Below are positions 17,991 through 26,056 of a stretch of 64,000 nt of DNA, one piece after another. Origin of the DNA: CBDESN01 sp965242495 (GTDB lineage Bacteria > Pseudomonadota > Alphaproteobacteria > MPNO01); NCBI GenBank assembly GCA_965242495.1, contig OZ251446.1, forward strand, positions 1,612,001-1,676,000. Direction: 5' to 3'. Within the stretch, counting starts at the first letter, position 1; each line of letters opens with the position of its first letter. Under the pieces are notes generated by a model, which saw only the letters and a program-made list of their open reading frames with translations, was not told the origin of the DNA and made no database searches. A program made the translations under genes and the position numbers.

Positions 17991-20321
17991 CTAACGCCGC
18001 ATCCGCCGGTACAGACGGGCGGGGGTCATCGGCAGCTCGTCCACCGCGATCCCGAACGGCCGGAGCGCGTCGGCGACCGCGTTGCCGATCGCCGCCGGGG
18101 CCGCGATCACCGCGATCTGGCCGCCCGGCTTGGCCCCGGCGACCGTGTTGGCCGGCGTCCGCAGCAATTCGACGGCGACCTCCGGCGCATCCACCGAGCG
18201 CGGCATCGGGTAGTAGTGGACGCCGCGCGGATAGACCAGATAGCCCTCCGCGTCGTAGAGCAGCTGCTCGGTCAGCGCGATTCCGGTCCCGTAGGCGACG
18301 CCGCCGATCAGCTGGCCGCGCAGCGAGGTCTCGTTGAGTATCTCGCCGCAATCGACCACCGCGGCCCAACGCAACAGCTTGACGCCGAACAGTTCGGGAT
18401 CGACTTCGACGACGACGCCGTGCGCGCTGTTGGAATGCACGCCGAAGCCGGGGTCGTGATACTGCGTCACGATGAGGCCGGGCTCGACGCCTTCCGGTAG
18501 GCGGTGGGCGTGGAAATAGGCGACGTCGGCGAGCTCGCCGAGCGTCATCCGCGCGCCGTCCCCGTCGGCGATCCGGCCGTCGTCGATGCCGAGCGCATCG
18601 GCCGGCCGCGACGTCAGATGGGCGGCGATGGAGAGGATCTTCGCCCGCAGGCTCCGCGCCGCGGCCGCGGTCGCCGAGCCGACGATGGCGGCCCCGCGCC
18701 CGGCGAAGATGCCCATCGAGTAGGGCGCCGAGGTCGGGTCGTCGCGGACCACCGAGACGTCCGCCGCCCGGACGCCGAGCTCGCGCCGGACGATCTCGAC
18801 GATCATGCTTTCCGGGTTCTGGCCGATCGACGGAATCGCCGCCATCACCGTCACCGCGCCGTCGGGCTCGACGCGGATGGTGACGCCCTCGACCCCGGGG
18901 CGGAACGACACCCCCGGCGCCACCGGAAGCTTGGAGCCGATGCCGCCGAACTCCAGGGCCGAGGCGATGCCGATGCCGATATGGCGGCCGTCGGCGCGGG
19001 CGCGCGCCTGCTCGTCGCGCCAGCGGTCGTAGTCGAGGAGGACGGGCAGGCGCTCGAACGCCTCGGCGAACGAACCGGTCTCGTAGAGCAGCCGGGTCGC
19101 CGACCGGTAGGGCAGGTCGGCCGGCTGGATGACGTGGCGCCGCCGCAGGGCCAGCGGGTCGGTCCCGAGGGCGGCCGCGGTCTCGTCGATCAACCGCTCG
19201 CAGGCGAAGGTCGCCGACGGCCGCGCCACGCCGCGCAGCGGGCCTACCGTCGCCTTGTTGGTGAGCACCGCCATCGCGCGGCAGCGATAATTGGCGACCT
19301 TGTACGGCCCCAACAGCGACCCGGCGCCCTGCATCGGCTCGATGGCGGCGGTGAACGGGTGCTGCGAATAGGCGCCGACGTCGACCAGGATCGACCCGCT
19401 GACCGCGGTGATCGTCCCCTCGGCGTCGACCGCGCATTCGAGGTCGATCCGCTGGTCATGGCCGTGGGTGCTCGATACGACGGCCTCGTCCAGGGTCTCC
19501 AGCCAGCGGCAGGGGATCCCCAGACGATGCGCGATCCAGGCGACGGTCACGTCCTCCGGCTCGACCCCGTTCTTGACCCCGAACCCGCCGCCCAGATCCG
19601 GCAGGCGGACGACGATCCGATGCTCGGGCAGGGCCAGCAGCTTGGCGAGTTCGGTGCGCAGCATGTGGGGGATCTGCGTCGCGTGCCACAGCCGCAGCCC
19701 GTCCGAGGCCGGATCGGGCGCCGCGACCAGACCGCGCCCCTCGATCGGATGGCCCAGCCCGCGATTCATGCGGAAGCTGCGCTTCACCGTGAGCGCCGCG
19801 GCCTGGAAGGCCCGATCCACCTGGCCCTCCTCGTATTCGCGGAGGACGACGACGTTGGAGGGGAGGTCGCGATGCACGCGCGGCGAACCCGGCTCGGCGG
19901 CCCGGACCGCATCGGCGACCACGGGCAGCGGCTCGTATTCGACCGCGACCCGGCGCGCCGCGTCGCGCGCGGTCCCGGCGTCGACGGCGACGACCGCGGC
20001 GACGGCCTCGCCCTCGAAGCGCGCCACGTCCGTCGGCAGCACCGGCCGCCGCGGCAGGGCGTAGCGCGAAGCGCATTCGATGAAGATCGGCCGCTCGAAG
20101 TCGGCGCCGGTCAACACCCGGACGACGCCCGGCAGGGCCGCCGCCGCCGAGGCGTCGATCGACAGAATCCGCGCATGCGGCTGCTGGCTGCGCGCGAAGG
20201 CGACGTGGCGGAGACCCGGCAGCTTGACGTCGGCGACGTAGTTGCCGCGGCCCTGGACGAAGCGCCACGCCTCGCGCTGGACAGGCGCGGAGTCGGGCGA
20301 GGAGTCCGGCGCGGCGCTCAT
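17991..20321 (-). CDS. Molybdenum hydroxylase large subunit with altered catalytic residue
   Basis: A 776-residue member of the xanthine dehydrogenase / aldehyde oxidase large-subunit family, with the hammerhead domain and Mo-cofactor domains (loop GGGFGVKN, loop GPLRGVARP). Aligned with its two relatives in this window, the catalytic GVKGxGE motif reads GAKPGGQ, so the invariant Glu becomes Gln735. The ATG at 20321 is chosen because the preceding sequence is the divergent intergenic spacer with the SDR gene at 20496. Its stop is 60 bp past the right end of IS copy 1. It may be inactive, regulatory or use different chemistry. No Fe-S or FAD subunit gene is adjacent. Confidence 0.88.
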   Translation of the reverse strand: MSAAPDSSPDSAPVQREAWRFVQGRGNYVADVKLPGLRHVAFARSQQPHARILSIDASAAAALPGVVRVLTGADFERPIFIECASRYALPRRPVLPTDVARFEGEAVAAVVAVDAGTARDAARRVAVEYEPLPVVADAVRAAEPGSPRVHRDLPSNVVVLREYEEGQVDRAFQAAALTVKRSFRMNRGLGHPIEGRGLVAAPDPASDGLRLWHATQIPHMLRTELAKLLALPEHRIVVRLPDLGGGFGVKNGVEPEDVTVAWIAHRLGIPCRWLETLDEAVVSSTHGHDQRIDLECAVDAEGTITAVSGSILVDVGAYSQHPFTAAIEPMQGAGSLLGPYKVANYRCRAMAVLTNKATVGPLRGVARPSATFACERLIDETAAALGTDPLALRRRHVIQPADLPYRSATRLLYETGSFAEAFERLPVLLDYDRWRDEQARARADGRHIGIGIASALEFGGIGSKLPVAPGVSFRPGVEGVTIRVEPDGAVTVMAAIPSIGQNPESMIVEIVRRELGVRAADVSVVRDDPTSAPYSMGIFAGRGAAIVGSATAAAARSLRAKILSIAAHLTSRPADALGIDDGRIADGDGARMTLGELADVAYFHAHRLPEGVEPGLIVTQYHDPGFGVHSNSAHGVVVEVDPELFGVKLLRWAAVVDCGEILNETSLRGQLIGGVAYGTGIALTEQLLYDAEGYLVYPRGVHYYPMPRSVDAPEVAVELLRTPANTVAGAKPGGQIAVIAAPAAIGNAVADALRPFGIAVDELPMTPARLYRRMRR

Positions 20322-20495
20322 GCGGGCGCGGCCGCGGCGGCCGCGGCGGCCGGGGCTCCGCCGGTCGTCCGGTTCGGCATCGTCGCGCGTCCCCTGCGTT
20401 GCCCGCGCCCGGCGCGGCGTGTAGAACCCCGCCGCGGCGCAGGGGCGAATATAGCACCGGCGCCGCCTACGGACAGGCGATGCGGAGGAGCGGCC

Positions 20496-21284
20496 ATGGC
20501 GGCTTCGACCGATCACGATCCCGGCGCCGCGCTCGGCGGCAAGGTCGCGATCGTCACCGGCGCGGCGCGCGGGCTGGGGCGCGAATACGCGCTGCGGCTG
20601 GCCGCGGCGGGCGCCGGCGTCGTCGCCGCCGACGTCGCCGACTGCGCGGAGACCGCGGAGGCCGCGAAGGCCGCCGGCGGCGCCGTGATCGCCGCCCGCG
20701 TCGACGTGACCCGCGCCGAGAGCGCCCGGGCCATGGCCCGGACCGCGGTCGAGGCCTTCGGCGGGATCGACGTCCTGGTCAACAACGCCGCCCTCTACGG
20801 CGCGCTGCATGGCGGCCGCTTCGACCGGCTCGACGAAGCGGAGTGGGACGCCTGCATGGCCGTCAACGTCAAGGGGCTGTGGAATTGCAGCAAGGCGGTG
20901 GTGGCCTCGATGCGCGAGCGCGGCGGCGGCAGCATCGTCAACGTCGCCTCGCTGGCGGCCCTCTACGGAATGCCGTTCAGCCTCCACTACACGACCTCCA
21001 AGGCCGCGGTGATCGGCCTGACCCGGGGGCTGGCGCGCGAACTGGGCGACGACTGGATCCGGGTCAACGCGGTCGCGCCCAGCGCCGTCATGACCGAAGG
21101 CACGGCCGAATTCTTCGGCGCCAAGCTCGACCGCGCCGCCGAGGTGATCCGCGGCGGCCAGGCGCTCAAGCGGAATCTGCAAGCGGAGGATGTCGTCGGA
21201 ACCGTCCTGTTCCTCGCCGGCGACGCGAGCCGCTACGTCACCGGCCAGACGCTGATGGTGGACGGCGGCGCGCATTTTCTGTAG
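20496..21284 (+). CDS. SDR-family oxidoreductase
   Basis: A 262-residue classical short-chain dehydrogenase. The NAD(P)-binding motif TGAARGLG lies near residues 22-29, the NNA structural motif is present (LVNNAALYG), and the active site has Ser in VNVASLA and YTTSK. The C-terminal VTGQTLMVDGG is typical. A GGAGGAG ribosome site precedes the ATG. The substrate is probably a hydroxy or keto intermediate of catabolism. It is divergent from the molybdenum hydroxylase subunit gene at 20321. Confidence 0.92.
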   Translation: MAASTDHDPGAALGGKVAIVTGAARGLGREYALRLAAAGAGVVAADVADCAETAEAAKAAGGAVIAARVDVTRAESARAMARTAVEAFGGIDVLVNNAALYGALHGGRFDRLDEAEWDACMAVNVKGLWNCSKAVVASMRERGGGSIVNVASLAALYGMPFSLHYTTSKAAVIGLTRGLARELGDDWIRVNAVAPSAVMTEGTAEFFGAKLDRAAEVIRGGQALKRNLQAEDVVGTVLFLAGDASRYVTGQTLMVDGGAHFL

Positions 21285-21291
21285 CGCCGGG

Positions 21292-21321
21292 GAGGGGGGG
21301 CGCGCGATTCCCCCCCCCCTC
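21292..21321. terminator. G/C-only hairpin between convergent genes
   Basis: GAGGGGGGG at 21292-21300 can pair with CCCCCCCTC at 21313-21321 across a 12-base loop. It lies between the convergent SDR and hydrolase genes, where a bidirectional terminator would be useful. There is no T run on either strand, so it may simply be homopolymer sequence. Confidence 0.25.
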
Positions 21322-21363
21322 GGGACGCCGACGGGACGCCGGCGCCCCCGGGACGAGCGCCGG

Positions 21364-22272
21364 TCAGCCCCGGCCGGCGAAGGCGAAGCGATAGGCGCCG
21401 CCGGCCGGCCGCACGCGGCCGACCGAGGGGCCGGAGAAATGCGCGGTCATGACCAGGGTCGCGGTCTCGCAATAGCGGTCGAGAAACGCCGCCCGGGTCT
21501 CCGCCGACAACGCCTTGTCGGCGCAGCCGACGGCGCTCCAGCCGGGCTCGGCGCATTGGACCGGCGTGTGCATCACGTCGCCGCACAGGATCGCCCCCGC
21601 CCCGCGGGACTCGAGCCGGATGCCGACGTGGCCCGGCGTATGGCCGGGCCATGGTTCGAGCCGGACCTCGTCGTCGAGGGCGTAGTCGTTCGCCACGATG
21701 ACCGCCTGCCCCGCCTCGATCACCGGCAGCACGCTGTCGCGGATGCAGCCGTCGCTGTACTTCGCGCCCTTGCGGTCGAGCGCCTCCCAGTAGCGCCATT
21801 CGTCGGCGGCGAACAGATACTTGGCGTTGGGGAAGGTCGGAACCCACAGCCCGCCGACCAGCCGCGTGTTCCAGCCGACGTGATCCGCGTGCAGATGCGT
21901 GCACATGACGTAGTCGACGTCCTCGGGCCGGACGCCGGCGGCCCGCAGCCCGTCGAGGAACGCGGTCCCGCGGCGGAACGCCCAGGGCGGATGGAAGCGG
22001 CGGTCCTTGTCGTTGCCGACGCAGCTATCGACCAGGATCGTATGACGCCGGGTGCGCAGCAGATAGGACTGCACCGCCATGACGAACTTGCCGGTGGCGG
22101 GATCGAGGAAGCGGGGCCGGAGCCAGTGGAGATGACGGGCGAGCCGTTCCGGCGTCGCGTCGGGGAGCAGGAGCCGCGCCTCGAACTCGGGCCCCTCGGT
22201 CTCGACGATGCGCCGGAACCGGATGTCGCCGATCTCGCCCTCGATCAAGGCCGCTCTCCGCCGGGCCCGCAA
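21364..22272 (-). CDS. Metallo-beta-lactamase-fold hydrolase
   Basis: A 302-residue MBL-fold enzyme. The zinc motif THLHADH gives His126, His128, Asp130 and His131, with further ligands likely in PGHTPGHVG, the Asp of LCGDVMH and the His of TAHFSG. There is no signal peptide. The fold covers lactonases, thioesterases and arylsulfatase-like enzymes, so the substrate is open. It is the last of three minus-strand genes, after the Rieske oxygenase and the cyclase, with a 9-bp gap to the cyclase stop. Confidence 0.88.
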   Translation of the reverse strand: MRARRRAALIEGEIGDIRFRRIVETEGPEFEARLLLPDATPERLARHLHWLRPRFLDPATGKFVMAVQSYLLRTRRHTILVDSCVGNDKDRRFHPPWAFRRGTAFLDGLRAAGVRPEDVDYVMCTHLHADHVGWNTRLVGGLWVPTFPNAKYLFAADEWRYWEALDRKGAKYSDGCIRDSVLPVIEAGQAVIVANDYALDDEVRLEPWPGHTPGHVGIRLESRGAGAILCGDVMHTPVQCAEPGWSAVGCADKALSAETRAAFLDRYCETATLVMTAHFSGPSVGRVRPAGGAYRFAFAGRG

Positions 22273-22281
22273 GACGGGCGG

Positions 22282-24147
22282 TCAGGTCAGCCGGAAGACC
22301 GCGACCGGCCGTTCGCGACCCGACACCCGGAACTCGCCGGCGGGTTCGCGCCGGACGCCGGGGCCGAGCCCCGCCGCGGTCGCCTCGCTGACGAGGATGG
22401 CGACTTCGCCGTCGCCGCCCGCCTGCTTGCCGAGCTGTTCGAGCCGCTGGGCGACGTTCACCGTATCGCCCACCATGGTGTAGTTCATCCGGCCGGGCGC
22501 GCCGATGTTGCCGACCACGGCGCGACCGCTATGCAGCCCGATGCGCATCCGCACCGGCCCTTCGCCCGCCGCCCGCCGGCGTTCGTTGTCGGCCCCGACC
22601 GCGGCGCGGATCGCCAGCGCGGCGCGGCAGGCCCGTTCGGCATGGTCGGGTTGATCGTCCGGCGCGCCCCAGAAGGCCATCACCGCATCGCCGATGAACT
22701 TGTCCACCGTCCCGCCCTCGGCCTCCACGGCGCCGGCGATCGTCGCGAAATGGTCGTTGAGGAAGGCGGCGAGCGATTCGGCGCTCACCCCCTCGGCGAC
22801 GCCGGTGAACCCGGCGATGTCGGTGAACATCACCGTGACCTCGCGCTCCGCCGACGGCGGCTGCCGGCCGCCGCCCCGCTGCACCAGACGCCGGACCAGC
22901 GTCTTCGGCACGTAGATTTCAAACCAGCGCAGCCCGCCCAGCATGGCGTTGAACGCGGACGCCTGATCGTCGAGCTCGCGGAACCGGCTCGCCGGCAGTT
23001 CGGACAGGTTCGCGAGTTCGAAGCGGCCGACCCGGTTGGCGGCTTCGGCGAGCCGGGCGATGGGCCGGGTGATGCCGCGCGCGAGAAGCAGCGCCGCGGC
23101 GAGGGCGGCGACGAGCGCGCCCAGCCCGGCCAGCGCGGTCCATCGCAGGCTGTCGAAATAGGCGTCCAGGTCCTCGGCGAGGAAATACGCGCCGACCTGC
23201 CACGGCCGCCGGCCGAGGCCGGTCACGTCGCGGTAGAGGAATATATAGCGGTCGCCGAACGCATCGATCGCGAAGCCCTGGACGCCCTGCCCGGGCGGAA
23301 CCGCCCCGAGCGGCGCGCGCGGCGCGCTCCAGATCCTGGCCAGCACGGGATCGCCCAGCTCGTTCAGCCCCGGCAGCGGCTTCGTCGCCGACAGCCCGGG
23401 AAAGCCGTCCGTGAGCAGGGCGTGCGCGAGCACGCTCCGCCGGTCGTACAGGATGAAGGCGTCGTCGCCGAGCTCTTCGGTCAGATTGGCGACGTAGTCC
23501 GACAACGCCCCGATCGAAATCGACGCGACGAACATGCCGACGAAGCGGCCGTCGCGATGGATCGGGCGGCGCAGGTTGAGCAGCGTCGTCGCGTAATGCC
23601 GGACCCAGTTCGGCGGTCCCCAATGCGCCGGACCCGGCCGCCGCGCCGCCGCGGCGACCGCCGCGCGCGTGCCCGGGTTGTCGGAATTGTCCACGTCGTA
23701 GGTCTCGATCGCGCCGTCGATGCGCTCGACGCCGAGCAGCCGATGGTCCGGGCCGATGAACAGCAGGGTCTTTATCTGCGGCGCGGTCGCGAGCGCGCCG
23801 GTGAGAAGCGCGTCGAACCGGTCGCGGTCGCGGGGGTCGAGCGCGCCGGATTCGATCAGATCGCCCATGAACGCGACCTGATCGACGGCGGGTTCGAGAT
23901 GCTGCCGGATGCGCGCCACCGAGGTCGAGATCGCCAGCTGCGCCCGCTCGCTCAGCAGGTCGAGGGTCGTCCCGCGCGCGTTCCACAGGCCGAGCCCGAG
24001 GACGGCGAGCACCGCCAGCGTCAGCAGCGCGCCGACGCCGACGGTCAGGGCGACGGTCAGCGAGACCCCGCCGCTTCGCCCCGGCCCGCGGAGCCGCCGG
24101 CCGGCCGCGGCTCCGCCCGGTCGTTGCAGGGCGGCGCCCGACGTCAC
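22282..24147 (-). CDS. Membrane class III adenylate/guanylate cyclase with Cache-like sensor and HAMP
   Basis: A 621-residue sensory cyclase. The order is an N-terminal transmembrane helix (about 15-38), an extracytoplasmic double-Cache-like domain, a second transmembrane helix, HAMP (TRPIARLAEAANRVG region) and a C-terminal class III catalytic domain. Metal-binding Asp443 (MFTDIAGFT) and Asp487 (FIGDAVMAF), the purine-selecting Lys483, and NYTMVGDTVNVAQR with transition-state Asn and Arg are all present, so it should be active. Lys483 favours ATP. The GTG start overlaps the Rieske stop as GTGA, which makes translational coupling likely and supports this start. Confidence 0.9.
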   Translation of the reverse strand: MTSGAALQRPGGAAAGRRLRGPGRSGGVSLTVALTVGVGALLTLAVLAVLGLGLWNARGTTLDLLSERAQLAISTSVARIRQHLEPAVDQVAFMGDLIESGALDPRDRDRFDALLTGALATAPQIKTLLFIGPDHRLLGVERIDGAIETYDVDNSDNPGTRAAVAAAARRPGPAHWGPPNWVRHYATTLLNLRRPIHRDGRFVGMFVASISIGALSDYVANLTEELGDDAFILYDRRSVLAHALLTDGFPGLSATKPLPGLNELGDPVLARIWSAPRAPLGAVPPGQGVQGFAIDAFGDRYIFLYRDVTGLGRRPWQVGAYFLAEDLDAYFDSLRWTALAGLGALVAALAAALLLARGITRPIARLAEAANRVGRFELANLSELPASRFRELDDQASAFNAMLGGLRWFEIYVPKTLVRRLVQRGGGRQPPSAEREVTVMFTDIAGFTGVAEGVSAESLAAFLNDHFATIAGAVEAEGGTVDKFIGDAVMAFWGAPDDQPDHAERACRAALAIRAAVGADNERRRAAGEGPVRMRIGLHSGRAVVGNIGAPGRMNYTMVGDTVNVAQRLEQLGKQAGGDGEVAILVSEATAAGLGPGVRREPAGEFRVSGRERPVAVFRLT

Positions 24148-25178
24148 GGCGCGCCGTCGCGCGCCCGGCCCTCCCCGGCGATCAGCCGGTCGAGCAGGCG
24201 GCGGGCGGCGGCGACGCCGGCGTCGGCGTTGATGTCGACGGTCGGCCGATGGCCCAGGGCGTCGATGCAGCGCTGCTGCGCCTCGATGGTCGCCACGTCC
24301 TCGCCGAGCGCGGTGTCGAACGCCTCGTAGAAGAACGCGCTCACCGACTCGTCGTCGCGTTTGAAGTTGCGCGCCTGATGCCAGAAGTAATGCGTGGTCC
24401 GTCCGGTCTCGGGCGTCATGCTGTGGTTGGAGTAGATCTCCACCCCCCGGCTCCGGTCGCCCTCGGGCGCCCCGGTCCCCGCGAGCGCGCTGCCCGCGTC
24501 GATGACGATGCTCGACGGCGGCGTGTAGGTGATGTTCTGCCACCGGTCGACGTTGTCGTCGGCGCCGAGGGCCGAGGCGTACATCGGCGACGGCGGGGCG
24601 TCCAGCGTCCAGCGGGAGACGAAGACCTTGCCGGGCCCGCGCTCGACCCGCGTGTCGGCCTCGGCGTCGGCGGGCGCGCCGAGCGTCGAGGCGTGGACGA
24701 ACTGGATGTGCGACAGGTCCATCAGGTTGTCCACGATCAGCCGATAGTCGCACTCGGCGCGGTAGACGTCGCCGACCGCGGTCCAGCCGGGATCGTCGTT
24801 CCAATGGAAATCGGGGACCAGCGACTCGTCGGCCCGCGCCGGATCGCCCATCCAGATCCAGATCCAGCGCCATTTCTCGACCACCGGATAGGATTCGACC
24901 CGCGCCCCGGGCGGGATCGCCGTCTGGCCCGGAACGCGCACGCATGCGCCGGCGCGGTCGAACTGGAGGCCGTGATAGCCGCACTGGACGACGTCGCCGA
25001 TCAGCTCGCCCTTGGAGAGCGGCAGCGACCGGTGGCGACAGCGGTCTTCGAGCGCAGCCGGACGGCCGTCCGCGCCGCGGAACAGGACGACCGGCCGGTC
25101 GAGGATGGTGCGCGCGAGCAGGCCGTCGGACAGCTCATGGCTCCAGGCCGCGACGTACCAGCAGTCTTCGAGGAACAT
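24144..25178 (-). CDS. Rieske non-heme iron oxygenase (VanA-like)
   Basis: A 344-residue oxygenase subunit of the aromatic-ring-hydroxylating family, closest in layout to vanillate O-demethylase oxygenase. The [2Fe-2S] ligands are Cys47, His49 (CRHR), Cys66 and His69 (CGYH). Mononuclear iron ligands are likely His157 and His162 in DLSHIQFVH plus a later Asp. The length is typical of VanA-type enzymes, which act alone with a reductase; no reductase gene is seen nearby. It is the first gene of a minus-strand trio, coupled to a nucleotide cyclase by a four-base overlap. Demethylation or hydroxylation of an aromatic acid is plausible. Confidence 0.9.
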   Translation of the reverse strand: MFLEDCWYVAAWSHELSDGLLARTILDRPVVLFRGADGRPAALEDRCRHRSLPLSKGELIGDVVQCGYHGLQFDRAGACVRVPGQTAIPPGARVESYPVVEKWRWIWIWMGDPARADESLVPDFHWNDDPGWTAVGDVYRAECDYRLIVDNLMDLSHIQFVHASTLGAPADAEADTRVERGPGKVFVSRWTLDAPPSPMYASALGADDNVDRWQNITYTPPSSIVIDAGSALAGTGAPEGDRSRGVEIYSNHSMTPETGRTTHYFWHQARNFKRDDESVSAFFYEAFDTALGEDVATIEAQQRCIDALGHRPTVDINADAGVAAARRLLDRLIAGEGRARDGAP

Positions 25179-25239
25179 GCCGCTCCCTCCCGCCTCCCCG
25201 CGCCGCGACTATACCCCCGGCCCGCCGGCCGCGCCAAGG

Positions 25240-26056
25240 ACCCGTCATTCCCCCGAAAGCGGGAATCCAGGACCGGAAAGGACGGGTCCTTGCCGCCCGC
25301 CCCGAGCCGACGGCCTCTCCCGGCCCGTTGCGGCCCCCCCCCTCCGTCATTCCCGCGAAAGCGGGAATCCAGGGCCGGCGAGGACAAGTCCTTGGCGTCC
25401 GCCTCGAGCCGTCGTCACGGCCCCCCACGGAAGCGGGAATCGGGATATGGATTCCCGCTTTCGCGGGAATGACGGAAGGGGGGGCGTATCCGCCTCGAGT
25501 CGACGGCCTCCCTCGCCCGTCATCGCAGCCCCCCTCGTCATTCCCGCGAAAGCGGGAATCCAGGGCCGGAAAGGACGGGTCCTTGCCGTCCGCCTCGGGC
25601 CGACGTCACGGGCCCCCACGGAAGCGGGAATCGGGACACGAAACACCCCCCTCGTCATTCCCGCGAAAGCGGGAATCCAGGGCCGGCGAGGACGGGGCCT
25701 TGGCGTCCGCCCCGAGCCGACGTCACGGCCCCCCCGGAGGCAGGAATCGGGATGCGAAACAGCCCCCCTCGTCATTCCCGCGAAAGCGGGAATCCAGGGC
25801 CGGCGAGGGCGAGGCCTTGGCGTCCGCCCCGAGCCCTCGTCACGGCCCCCCACGGAACCGGGAAACGGGATGCGAAACAGCCCCCTCCGTCATTCCCGCG
25901 AAAGAGCGTGTGAAGAAATCCCGAGACGTCCGCGTGGGCGTCGGTTCAGCCGACCAAGCGCGCGAAATTCCCGGGCGCGTGGGAATGACGGGAGAGGCTT
26001 GTAGCGACGGCCCGAGGGAGGCCGTCGCGGCCCCCTCTCTCGTCATTCCCGCTTTC
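25240..26056. repeat. Palindrome array upstream of IS copy 2
   Basis: About 0.8 kb without genes. Palindromes lie at 25247-25266 (left arm ATTCCCCC), 25349-25368, 25451-25470 (opposite orientation), 25540-25559, 25657-25676 and 25774-25793. A half copy at 25892-25903 is joined to the 77-bp element, and one at 26045-26056 is joined to the IS. Spacing between neighbours is about 90-118 bp. Spacers share phrases such as GTCCTTGGCGTCCGCC and GGAATCGGGA. The block 25347-25580 recurs without visible change at 27864-28097, and 25563-25690 recurs near 28197-28324, so the array has grown by mosaic duplication. Confidence 0.9.
25904..25980 (+). repeat. 77-bp structured repeat, copy 3
   Basis: Same as the copy at 16200-16276 and in the same place relative to the IS: it follows a half palindrome ending in GAAA at 25900-25903, 153 bp before the IS left end. 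This shows that the unit shared by both loci is larger than the IS itself, running from 25904 to 27635. Confidence 0.65.

Noticed and set aside
17932..26056. Composite transposon bounded by the two IS copies
   Set aside because: The outer borders show only the palindrome-loop junction common to any single insertion, and the enclosed genes have the same composition as the rest. Recombination between independent insertions explains the layout equally well.
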